Assembly (NCBI RefSeq): GCF_040436345.1
Contig: NC_133233.1
Coordinates: forward strand, 6,035,492-6,099,491
DNA length: 64,000 nt
DNA from: Pagrus major
Lineage: Eukaryota; Chordata; Actinopteri; Spariformes; Sparidae
Direction: 5' to 3'
Shown: positions 50,566 to 62,700 of the stretch, piece by piece
Layout: each line of letters begins with the position of its first letter
How positions within the stretch are numbered: the first letter of the stretch is position 1
Notes under the pieces: generated by a model
The model's input: only the letters and a program-made list of their open reading frames with translations
The model's database searches: none
What the model was told of the DNA's origin: nothing
Made by a program: the position numbers and the translations under genes

Positions 50566-50897
50566 AACGTTCAGTTCAGTTCATTTTCTTGACCGCTTTA
50601 TCCGTGAGGGTCGCGGAGATGTTGCCGCTTTATCCCCCCCCTTTCAGGGGGTTGCGGGGGTTACTGGGGCCAAATCCAGTTTTCTTATGGGCGGAGGCCA
50701 GGGTATATCCCTGGACGAGTCGCCAGCTCATCGCAGGGCCCTCTGACGGCAGAGGCTGCCACACAAGGTGCCAACTGCACGTCAGGAGCAATTTCGGGGT
50801 TCAGTATCTTGCTCAAGGATACTACAGCATGTAGCTCAGTTCCGCCCAGGGGAGCCGGGGTTCGGTCACCTGCTCTACCCACTGAGCTACAGCCGCC

Positions 50898-50899
<2 letters not shown>
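50566..50899 (-). mobile_element. tRNA-derived SINE, minus orientation
   Basis: Read on the minus strand it starts ggggcggctgtagctcagtg, with an intact A box (tagctcagtgggtagagc) and a degenerate B box. A body with 'agtatccttgagcaagatac' follows, ending in gaactgaactgaacg-type short repeats. Family order fits teleost tRNA SINEs. The AT microsatellite abuts its 5' end. Confidence 0.7.

Positions 50900-50948
<49 letters not shown>
50900..50948 (+). repeat. (AT)n microsatellite
   Basis: An uninterrupted AT/TA run of about 24 units directly beside the head of the SINE. Confidence 0.95.
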
Positions 50949-50951
<3 letters not shown>

Positions 50952-51589
50952 AATAATATTTAAATAAAAATTTCTTCATATTACTGAAAACAATTATTTT
51001 CTCCCTCATTCGACTCAACAGTTTATTCTTTCCTGTAGTAAATAAACCTGCTTTGGCATTAGTAGTAATCTTCATCTAGAAAAAGTACTTTGTCTACGTT
51101 GTAGATCAACGCTTGCTTTTTTTGTTTTACACACATTTATATCTGAATCAACTGGTAAAACCGTTTGATGCACAATGTATGAAACTTCCTCAGGGCTATA
51201 ATACACTCAGATGGTTTCTGCATTTCACCCTGTGACTGCTGCTAGTGCTGTTTTATTATTGAATGTACACTGTGGACAAATCAATTCTAATGTAGATTGT
51301 TGCTGTTTCTATAGTTTGCTGTCATATGCAGTGTGTTAGGTCTTGGTGCCAGGGCCGCAGCCAGGGTTTAAGATATACAGAGGTCCATGCCCAAAGTCCC
51401 CAATGTGTAGTGTAAAATAATCTCCAACACAATCTACTGCAGAGTTCTTAAAATCATTCTTTGACCTTCATTTTGCAAGTAAGTTCTTTTGCTGATGTCT
51501 GTGTCGGCCTACCTCAGTGATAATGCAGAGAGCAAATTTGCATACTTATTTATTTGGAAATTCAGTTTGTTTTTGGTCATGGCATTAGA

Positions 51590-52560
51590 GATAGCAATGT
51601 CTGTCTGTCAGTCGGTTGATCAAACCCTTTTTGGTGCAGACTCAGTAATTATCTCAACAATTACTGGATGGATTGCCATCAATTTTCGTACAGTCCCCAT
51701 GGAACGAATTGTAATGACCTTGGTAATCCCCTGACATTTTGCCTTGGTACAAAAGCAGAGCAACATTTTAACTATTCCAGGGAAATATCTCAATTAGATG
51801 AATTAGCACAAATTTGACAAACATTCATGGTCCCCAAAGGATGAATCTTACGGCCTTTGGCCAGTGTTACCAGGTTGGTTTGATGCTTTCAAATCCAATA
51901 ACTGCTCAAAATCCTGTCAAATTGATGTCAGAAAAAGCCCAAATATTATCTATAATAAACAATACATATGAATTCATATCAACAATAGTAACACTATTTA
52001 ACCTAGATTGAAGGCTACATCATACAATTAACTATAAAACTATTTTCCATGTCTGCTCCAGCCTTAAAACCACACACACATACTGTACATATGTATGTAT
52101 ATGTATATAAGTATAGGGTTAGGGTTATTTTACAAATCAACAGTTAACCACCCAAAACCACCCAACTGAGTGAAAACCACCCAATCTGGCATGCTGCCTT
52201 TGGCGTTCCCCTTACTTTTCCTTTTTTTTTAATGTCTCCACAGCTATCTCGGATGGATAACCATTACATTTGGTACACACATGCGTGGAGCCCACAGGAT
52301 GAGTTGTAATAACTTTGGTGATCATCTGACTTTTCATCTAGCACCATCATCAGTTAAAAATTTCAATTTTGTCCAATACTTATTGACAAATACATTCAAA
52401 CTGTTGGCATTCCCATCAGCCTCAGTCGTACTTAGTATTCAGTGCTAATTAGCATAAGTAACTAAAATTCTGTACATGGAAGATCTGTCAAACATTAGCA
52501 TTGTCATGTGGGCACGGTAGCATGCTGATTAGCATTAGCACAGTGTACAGACTCCAAATC
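51590..52560 (+). repeat. Degraded interspersed repeat with two related segments
   Basis: Segments near 51650-51845 and 52240-52400 share the order 'ggatgga', 'ggtacac/gtacagtc', 'gaatg/gagttgtaat', 'ctttggtgatc..ctgac' and 'caccatcat'. I recognise these words from repeats abundant in percomorph genomes, followed by 'agcatgctgattagcattagc'. Class unresolved. Confidence 0.45.
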
Positions 52561-53173
52561 CTGTTTCTTGTTGTGTGAATGTGAAGCTCATATAACCCTT
52601 ACCTCCTACCTCCCTCTCTTTTCTGTCTCACCCCTTTTCACCACGAATGGTGATGAAGCAATAAACTAACAAAGTTCCTCACTGGGGGGAGCATGGAGGA
52701 AAGATGAAGCAATTATGACACACTGTTTTGTTATTCCATTAAAGCAAACCCTTGTGACAGTAGCTTGTTCTTCGTCTCCTCTGGTCTCGAGCTAAGGTGT
52801 ACTGTGGTGACAGCTGTGTTTGAGCCTCCTCACTCCGGGGTCAGGAGGTCAGACTTGGGATATTGGTGAGTCTCAAAGCCTTCAGTCTCCATGTCTGTTG
52901 ACACGCTTCATTGAATAAATGCCCCATCATCCTTCCCGAAACGCTACTCTTTACAGGATTAGGCTCTGACAAACATCTCTTTATTCTGTGGCAGAGACAC
53001 CACCACCCCCGCCATCACCTACAGTGTCCTCTAATGTTTGACGGGGTGAGGTCAGAGGATGTGTCCGTCACAGGTCTGGAGACCAATGCCTGTGCTCCCA
53101 GCTGTGACCTTACCACTTATATCCAATAGCAGCAGGTTCAGATGCTACTGTACATCCCATGAGTCACCCCCCC

Positions 53174-53364
53174 TATTTAAAACCCTGCATCTGGGGCTCC
53201 GCTCCCCCATAAGGCAAAGTGTCACTTCACCGAGGACTGTATCACATACTGTTGGACAGAAAAAAAGAGAAATAGTGACAAAAACGGTGAACCCACAACA
53301 ACATATTAATATTGATTACAATCGAGCCACGGACTTTTTAAGATTTCCCAAAAGCACTTCAAAG
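53174..53364 (+). promoter_or_regulatory. sspo core promoter (TATA) and non-coding first exon
   Basis: A TATA-like tatttaaaa at 53174-53182 is followed about 30 bases later by a plausible start near 53205-53210. A leader follows, ending at a consensus donor (AAAG|gtaagt, exon end 53364). The next acceptor (tttacag, 53660) opens the exon carrying the sspo ATG. This makes a short non-coding exon 1. Transcript data would be needed for the exact start. Confidence 0.45.
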
Positions 53365-53691
53365 GTAAGTGCACCATTTTTTTAATTGTGGTGGGAGGAT
53401 GGCAATATATGTGTATAACTTCAAGGAAGGTTATATAGATTGGTTTGATCACTTACAATGACAAAAACACAACAATCAATCCTCGGGTTGGTTAAAGTCA
53501 TTCGGCTGCCTCACTTTTATCATTATGTGTCAGGAAGAATTTCTTCAGCTGCCACTAAAGCTGTTTTTTGTTTTTTTTTGAGTCTTCAAGGCAACATTGA
53601 GGATTTAAAGTTGATGTAATGATGTATAAGAAATCATGAATATAAAAAACATCTTTACAGGAATTCTAAGCACAAACACTGAGGAAGGATA

Positions 53692-53744
53692 ATGGAGATA
53701 CTGCTACTGACTCTGTTTGGACTGCAGACAGTGATGGGAATGGG
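53692..53744 (+). CDS. sspo: sspo exon with start codon and signal peptide
   Basis: ATG GAG opens 17 codons plus two bases (MEILLLTLFGLQTVMGM, then split Gly), a typical signal peptide, ending at GG|gtgagt. The split Gly is completed by exon 55206, giving GHWCD as the likely mature start region. Confidence 0.85.
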
Positions 53745-56700
53745 GTGAGTATGATTCAGATCAGCTGACGCATTTTGTATACTAAAGTATAGGAGTGTAG
53801 AGGAAGGCGGGAAAAATAGTGCAGAGACATGGAATGAGTAACCCACTGACCAACTCGGTTTAAAGCCCAAAACTCACATCAGGATTTGTAATGAAGGTGA
53901 AGGTAGTGCTCTGGACTTTTTTTGAACTGAAATAAATATATGAATGTATCTCATAGATTGGTGTGCATGTAAGTGATGAAAAGAGGGAACAAATTAGCCT
54001 ACATTGTAGTGCCAACCTTCTTGCAGTTATTCTATTATAAAACAAATTATATTATCAATAAGGGACTTAAATATCTTCAACACTATATAATAACCATCAT
54101 TAATAAATGATACATTTATAGTTATTATACTGAAAACAATGAAATGCTTTGTAAACTTTTTTTTTTTAAGCAACTATTTATTGTTGCAGCAGCTGTTTAT
54201 AACACTTTATAAATGGTTAATAAATACTGTGTAGTTCATCCATAAACATTATCTGGATGAACATTATAAACCTTTACAATTGCTTAATAAATAGTTTATA
54301 AAGCATTTCATTGTTAACAGTGACACAACTTAACTAAGGTTTAATTAACTATGAATTTCCATTTATTTATGATGGTTATTATAAAGTGTTACCTATATCT
54401 GTTGCATGCCATAATATTACATAAGAACATGGTTACTGGTGATATTTTAATACTAATTTAAATGTGCTTTTTTAATAAAGGAACCTGATTCCTACAGGTA
54501 TGATGTATAACAATTTAGGATTGGACACACATCACTGACTAACTTTGTTGCTGTGTGGTGTTTATATAAATATAGATGTATTGTACTATTTTAGAGCATG
54601 TTTTGCACAAGGAGGGAGTAGAAGTTCCTTCTTAACCTTTGGAATTCAGGCGGTTGAACTAAGTTAAAGGATGAGATGTGAGTTTTCGTAGTCCACAAAA
54701 CATTTCTGGAGCTTCACAGCAAAACAGCATTGCAGCATTCTTCTAATCAACTGAAGTAGCTAGGGACTTTAAAAAAGTCTCTGGAAGCCCTGACATCCCA
54801 AATTGATTTGAAAGCACATTTTTTACACACTTTTTTGAGCATAAATTCTTCAGTGTGGCTGCTGAGCTAAAATCGTTAGCTGAAGTGGGTGCACAAGCTT
54901 TACTGAGCATCAAGGGTACAGATAATGTCTTAAAATCAATTTGGGATCTCTCTTTTCTTTCCAGTTCTTTTTTCCGTTAAAACAAGTCCCCAGCTACTTC
55001 AGTTGTTTAGGAGAATGCTGCAACGCTGTTTTGCTGTGAAGCTCCAGAAATGTTTTGTGGACTACGAAACTTCACCTGACTGGAGGAGATGATGACTGAA
55101 TTTTCATTTTTGGCTGAACTTACCCTTTTAAGCAATTACCTTTGCGCACAACAGTATACCTGAACCTGAAGTACTCGAGGAAATTAACTCTGTATTGTGC
55201 CACAGACACTGGTGTGACCACACTGTGCAGGAGAGAGTGGAGCGAGTCATGTCCCCACGTCTGCAGCTTGAAGTGAGCTGTTCTGAGGTGTATCAGTTTA
55301 ACACCCAGGGCTGGAGACTGGACGTGGACAGGATGCGCATCAAGCATGGGGGTGATGATGGCATCGCACTATACTACAAACAGCAGGGCCCTAAGGCATC
55401 CTGTTACTTGTACAAGTAAGTGAAAAGTTGAGTCTGCTGGCCTGTCTCCTGGTCTCTGAGATTTGAAGAGTTTCATGTAAACCATTAGGTGGCTCAGGAG
55501 TGGAAGTCAGGATAACTCTCAGTGAATTAAAAGGCAAGGCAAGTTTATTTGTATAGCACAATTCAGACACAAGGCAACTCAAAGTACTTTACAGGGGCAA
55601 AGAATTACTTTAAAAGACATTAAAAATTGCATTTAAAATATATTAAAAACAAGTAGGAAGACATCAAGAAAGTTGAGTTGGAGTTTGTTCCAGATATGTG
55701 GCGCATAATAACTGAATGCTGCTTCTCCATGTTTAGTTTTGACTGTAGGGACTGAAAGCAGACCTGTACCTGACGACCTCAGAGGTCTGGTTGGTTCATA
55801 ACGTAGCAGCAGATCAGAAATGTATTTTGGCCCTAAACCTTTCAGTGCTTTAAACACCAACAGCAGGATTTTGAAATCTATTCTTTGGCTGACAGGAAGC
55901 CAGTGTAAAGATCTGAGAACTGGAGTGATGTGATCTACTCTTTTGGTCCTTGTTAGGACTCGAGCAGCAGCATTCTGAATCAGCTGCAGCTGTCTGATGG
56001 AATTTTTAGAGTCCTGTAAAGACACCGTTACAGTAGTCGAGTCTGCTGAATATAAATGCATGGACACGTTTTTCTAAATCCTGCTGAAACAAGTCCTTTA
56101 TCCTTGATATAGTCTTAAGGTGATGGTCAGCTGACTTTGTAATTGTCTTGCTGAAAAACAGTCCACAACTATTCCAAGATGTTTGTTCACCTGTGGTACA
56201 TGTTCCTCTTTTGAAGGTATAACCGTATTGAGTCCCATGTTAGCCTTCAGTTACCCTGACTTTTCAACCAATGTGTCTGTCAATCTCAGACCCCCAGAGA
56301 TGGAGAGCCAGGTGGTGAACAAGACGGTGAGAGCATGCTGTGAGGGCTGGGGTGGACCACGCTGCTCTGAGGGTAAGAACAGACAGTATGCATGGATCAT
56401 GCTTATTTTACAGGTGAAATGAAACACTGCATATGCAATACCTCCTGATTCAAAATACCACACATTTGCATAAAATAACTTAGAAAATATGTAAATGAAG
56501 TGTAACTAACAAAACATTAAAGACAGTGACACTACCAGCATTCTCCTTCTCGCTGACCCTTTCTATGCCTTTTACTTTCTCATCCATTTTCTAACCTTAT
56601 CGCTGTGTGCTTTTTCTCCCAGGTGTGGGTGTGCGTGGCCAGTGTTACTCTACGTGGAGTTGTGAGGACTTCCCTGGAGTTCATAACTCCTCCTTGATGC

Positions 56701-59700
56701 AGATGGAGCAGTGCTGCAGCAGTCTGTGGGGGCTGAGTTGGAGGAATGCCTCCGACCAGACATGCTTGTCTTGCACCTACACACTCCTTCCCGGTCAGAG
56801 AACATGCACATACACACAGCTGTTTTGGAAATTGTTCAAGCATCAGTTTGTGACACGCACACAATTCATTTAACTTTTTCTCCTTTTATGCACAAGAAGT
56901 CTGCAGCTGCAAACTGCTTGGATTTCATCTGACATCATCACATGAGAGATAAATGCCTGGCTCTCCTTCCTCTTTCCCTCCTCTGCAGACTCCCAGTCCT
57001 CCCCTCTGGTGCGTGGTGGTCTGTTGGGTAGTGTCAGGGTACCTCAGAGCTCGGCCACCTGCATGTCCTGGGGTGGAGCCCACTACCGCACTTTTGACAG
57101 GAAGCACTTCCACTTCCAGGGCAGCTGCACCTACCTGCTGGCCTCATCCACTGATGGCACCTGGGCAGTCTACATCAGTACAGTCTGTGACGGGAGAGGA
57201 GACTGCAGTAAGGTGGGAAATATTAATGGAGTTCATTAAATGGTTCATTAGTGGTATAGTCTTGTACTTTTCTAGACTCCCAGACCACCACTAGCCATAA
57301 TGTAGCAGTAGTTAATGGCGATGGTGGCAGCATCATTGCATTTTGGCTGCTGGAAAAGCAGTGATGCAAATGACTGCTTATAACTTGTTCTGTATGTGAG
57401 TACATGCATGTTAATGTGTCTGTGGCCGTCTGCTTTCAGGCTCTGAGGATAATGCTGGGTCTGGATTTGGTTTCAATTCATCAAAGGAACTTAACACTGA
57501 ACAGCCTCCCTGTTCCTAATGGAGAACCACTCTTCCAAAATGGTAAACTATTTTCAGCTGTCATTAAAGCTCTCTCTTAGTGCCATGTCCTGTCTGATAT
57601 TGGTAATATGAGGCTATGAGCTGAAATAAGAGAAAGTCTACCTCGTGCTCTTGTTACATCATGACACATGGTAGTTGAAGACTCATTCCTTGACTTGACT
57701 TGAGACATGACGACTTGGATGGCTTGTTGGTGTGTTTTTTAAGTTTAGTATTTTAGATGTTTTTAGTCTGGCTGTCAGTATTCCACTGTTTAAAAGTTTT
57801 ATTGAGAAGAAATTAAGAACTAAATAAGCCTTTTTAAAGTTACTAGTTAGTTTGTTTAGCTGTATTTAATTGAATATCAAAAAATTAAATACAAATTAAA
57901 TTCATAGTCATACTTTTTGAACAAGTTAGATGCATTTGCCAATAATATCATTATTACACAGGTACAGGTTGTCTTTTCTCTATATAAACACCTGATAATG
58001 CAGGTAAGGGTGCAGCAGGCACATTTTAGGGGAGAAAAAAGTGATTGTACTTGGGACTTGACTTGTCTTAAATAAGGACTTGACTTGACACAACCTGTGA
58101 CTTGACTTGCTTGAGACTTGGACCAAATGACTTGAGCCCACCAGGCTGGAGAAATGCAGTCACACACTGAGGAGGGGACAGTTGATGATTTATCCTGTTG
58201 CCACCTCTTAAAACTACATGTTACTGGAAATGTTTGTCAGAAGTATAGAATTGTACAACCACCAAACAGGTGGTCTGATGTGATGTGTTGCTAATTAACC
58301 TTTAAGAATGTCTAATAAGGGTCCAACAAGGTTTTTATTAGCAACAAATTACCCCGTAATAAAGTTAAACTATGTTAAATAAAGCCCAATGCGTCATCCT
58401 CTGAGCTTCTTAATACCTTTGCTAGTTCTGCTTACCAACAACACTGTCTTTATCCAAGTGGATGCAAATACCCGGTGATAGCTTTCTTTGCCTCCACTAG
58501 AAAAACTATTCATGAACCTTAAACAAACAAAATGCTGTTCATCAACAACATTGTGCAGCAAAGTAGAATGTGCCAAATATCTATATTTTCCTTTACTTCT
58601 TCCAGGAGTGAGTGTTCATTGGCTCGGGGACTTTGTCTTTGTGGAGAGCGGTCTGGGTGTGAGAGTGAAGTTTGACTTGAGCAACACAGTCTATCTGACA
58701 GTGACCGCCGAGCACCTGGCAGCCACTAGGGGGCTCTGTGGAGTCTACAACAACAACGCTGATGGTGAGGAAAGTGTAAAAAGATGCATTTAAAGATGCA
58801 ACATATTCTTATATACTGTGATTTTTTATGTCTGCTACCTCGGCCAGGAGACTGTGATCTCATTTGGATTTCCTGGTAAAATAAGGTTGAAATAAAAAGA
58901 ATGAAAGTCACCGGTGCTGGTATTATACAACCCAGTCTCCAGAATAAATGTTGACAATGTACGTTTATGCAAACCACGGATTTGTTGAAAGTTTATGCTT
59001 TGGGTTTTTCTTTAAGTACATGTTTTAATGTTATGTTGTGACAACATGTCCTGGTGAGGTTTGGGCACAAAAAACATTTGGTCAGGGTTAGAAAAAGATC
59101 ACGTTTTGCTTTAGAATACCTGGTTTGTCACCACAAACAGGTTTATAAAAATGTCCCGACGTCTCATTAAAAATATCCATTGTCTCAAACTGTTGTCTCT
59201 GGCAAGCGTCCCCCCTGTTAATTTGACAAATCACTTACGGCCTATTGCACATTCAAGTCCAGTCCAGGGTTTGCAGATATGTAAAATGCCAACATTTATT
59301 TTTAGTGACTGGGCTGGATTTTTTCCTTGCACTACCCAGGGTTATTTGTTCCCCATTTTTCTTAATAGGCTATAACTTTGCTAATTAATACGTTTTAATG
59401 TTCACATACCTTTGCTTTCCCTTAATAACCTATTTGTGTCTTGGTGCAATAGATGACTTCACCACAATGGGTGGAACTGTGTCCCAGTACGCTGCCAGCT
59501 TTGGCAACTCATGGAAAGTTCCTGACCAGCAGAATGAAGTACTGCACTGAATACATCGAATGAGTATTTCACTTCATTGCAACATTATGACTTTTTGTCA
59601 CCACTATTATTTTTCTGTTTGAGATATCTGTGCTCTCTGAATACACACTGAAAGAATGAATGTTTCAGCAGTTGTCCTTTGGTGTGCATGTGGAGCTCTG

Positions 59701-62700
59701 TGACACTTGCTGTTTTGAAATCAGTGTCATAGTGCATTTATGAGATGCGCTCTGTAACTGAGTCTCTCTGTGTCCCATGGTTTCTCTCAGGGCTGCAGCG
59801 ACGCGGCTGAGCTCGGTCACAGCTGCGATGTCTCAGGAGACCCTGTCCTCCGCAGGCAGGCAGAGTCAGTGTGTCACCAACTGCTGGAAAACACCTTCAC
59901 ACACTGCCACCCCCGGGTCAGACACCTCTGATATGAATCACCATCACATGGCATTATTAATGTTTGCTAAGTTTTATTTCTCACTTGATGGTAGGGCTTT
60001 TGGAGGACATGCTTTAATTTAATTTCTATGAAAGCCAGGCCTGTGATGGGCTGTAAATCTACATGTTCCTCCAAGTAAATCATTTACCAGGAGTTAATTG
60101 TTAGAGCAATTCCTAGAAATAGGTTAGATTAATGAAGGCCACATGGAGAGCAGCTGAGAGCCAGTGGCAGTTACTTTTTAATTTGTAATAAAATTCTGGT
60201 TAATAATTTATGAATCAAGATATAGCTATTTATCTATTGCCTGCCTCTCTCTCTTTACCTGTCACCCAAACTGGGGCACTCATTGTTTTTATGATTACAT
60301 ATAGTAGTGCATAATAAGCATGTATGACATCCTGTTCGGCTTTTTTTGTAAATATCTTTTTTCCAAGTGCCTTCATCACTTCTATTTATCATTGGGCACA
60401 ACAGTTAATTCACTTTCTGCCTCTCAGTAAGCTTACAACCAACACTGTACATCTCTGTTGATTAAAGCGCAGGATTTGTAGCCTACATTTCTAACTTTGG
60501 AGACTGTGAGTGATTGTATCAAAATTATTTTTGATGCAGGTTAACTGATGAATAACCCAAAAGTGACAAGCTTCTGTCTTCATGTATTTCAGTTGGACCC
60601 AACAGCATACATAGACACCTGTCTCTACCTGTACTGCAGCCTGCAACCCAAAGAAAGAGATTCAGCAGTGTGTGACACCCTGGCCAGCTATGCCAGAGAG
60701 TGTGCCCAGCAACACGTCATCATAATGTGGAGGACAGCTACCCTGTGTGGTAATGACATATAACAGGCACATAAAGCATGCAGCAAATATTTTTAAAAAA
60801 AGGCCAAGAAATGTTGTCGCTGCAATTTGATGAATCTCGGCCCAAATTCTCATGTCATATAATAAAAACTTAAAGCAACAGCATTCTGTGGAAAACTGTC
60901 ATGAAGAATGTAAAGTACACATGATGCTAAAACAACTGGTATGGTCTTTAACTGTTTCCTCCTATTTTTCTCTGTCTCTCCAGGTCGTGTCTGTCCCAGA
61001 GGGCAGGTGTTCTCAGACTGTGTGTCCTCCTGTCCCCCCAGCTGTGCCTCTCCCCAGCCCCCTGGGCCTGCTGCAGCCATGGGACAGTGCAGGGAGGAGT
61101 GTGTGGGGGGTTGTGAGTGTCCACCAGGAGTCTATCTTCACCAGGGACGCTGTCTAAAAAGGGACGATTGTCCTTGTTTCCACCGCAGACACACCTACCA
61201 GTCAGGGGACAGGATACAGCAGAGATGCAACACCTGGTATGAGGAAACTCCTTGTGTCTGTTCTCTTTTCCTCTACATTTCTTCTTTAACCAGTCCCATT
61301 TTTTTTCTTTCTGACTCTCCTTTCTCCTTTCTACTTGTTCACTCTTAATCCTCCCAGTGTGTGCAGAGCAGGCCAGTGGCAGTGTACTGGGGAGAAGTGC
61401 GCAGCCCAGTGCAGCCTGATGGGGGCACTACAGGTGACCACCTTTGACAAAAAGAGGTATTCACTACAGGGAGGAGACTGTCCCTTCACTGCTGTGGAGG
61501 TGAGAGACATAAAATGCAACCATGCACACAGTTACATACACATCGAGATATGTTTGACATTTGTGTGTGGGGCTAGTTCTCCTATGTGCTGATGTTCTGT
61601 GTGTTCAGGATTTTGTTGACAGGAAGCTGGTGGTGAGTGTACGCTGTGGGGAGTGTACAGCAGGAGGAGGAGGTGGAGGAGGCCTGGGTTGTCTGAGGGA
61701 GATGTCAGTTACAGCACTCCGCACCACAGTCACCATCACTGACACTGGTGAGTTGATTATACACTCTGACCACTTATGCTTGTTCGAACTGCAGAGTGAA
61801 AAAGGCAATTTCTAAGATATGGCCAGAATTTAAAAACATTCAGAAAATAAACATTATCAAAGGAGTGTGAAGACACAACAGCGCTGATGTTGCATCAAAG
61901 ACGTCTCTAGCTAACCAGCTAGACCTGTACCATCTCTTAATACCACTTTGTACCCCCAGAGGCGATTGTCAGATAGCCCCTGTAGTTTCAGCTGGGTTAC
62001 ACATACAGTAAGTCACTTCAATTCACAACCTCTCCTTGCTCTTGTGTAACAAATGAACAAAATAAACTCACAAAAAGGAATTACCTTTACACCTTATCCT
62101 TATCTTTATTAAAGGTACAAAAAGCTATTTTGGAGAAAGATAGTTGATATTGACTCATTCACAGGTCGTCAAATACAAATAGTTTGGGTCAGTATGTCGG
62201 GCTGGCCACCAAACCAAAACGTCAGTATTTTATGACTTTGGAATGAGACTCATAAATCATCTTAGAAATCGCACCTTGCTAACTAAAATTAGCGTAATTG
62301 TCTCATGAACTCATTGTAAAACACACTTCATTCTCAACACAAAAGAATTAAAACTCACCAAAACAGTCTTGGTTTGTCATTCCACCCTCACCTCTGGTTT
62401 GGTCCAAATTAATCAATCAATTCATTCAAAATATCAATTCACAGAGAAAGATGTGTAAATATTCCAGCTCTACATGCTGTTTTTGCACCTTTCTCCTGTC
62501 CCCGCCTGCCATGTCTTTATGTCCCCGGAGTCATAGTCTGAGAGCCACTGTAAATCACCTCTGTACTGTATCGCCTGTCTTCAAACTGACCTCCGTCTGT
62601 CTGTCAGTCAGTCCTGGTCAGATTATTTTAAATTCAGCACACAAGGGCTTTGTTTTTTTTATATCATTTAATTTAATGAAAGACTATAAGTTACTGACTA

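Larger units (their letters stand above)
49039..53200. other. Intergenic region between aoc1 and sspo
   Basis: Contains the putative aoc1 first exon, a poly-C run (50319-50329), a partial MITE (about 50340-50560), a SINE (50566-50899), an AT microsatellite (50900-50948) and a long degraded interspersed repeat (about 51590-52560). No convincing exon. Confidence 0.5.
53745..55205 (+). other. sspo intron after the signal-peptide exon, carrying two repeat elements
   Basis: Contains an inverted-repeat element at 54070-54400 and a fold-back MITE at 54660-55130, both listed separately. No other features recognised. Confidence 0.6.

Noticed and set aside
52115..52130. Telomere-like agggttagggtt
   Set aside because: Only two units inside AT-rich DNA; not an interstitial telomere array.
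55633..56067. 144-codon minus-strand open frame taken as a host gene
   Set aside because: Sequence is the C-terminal part of a LINE reverse-transcriptase protein, so it is listed as a mobile element.
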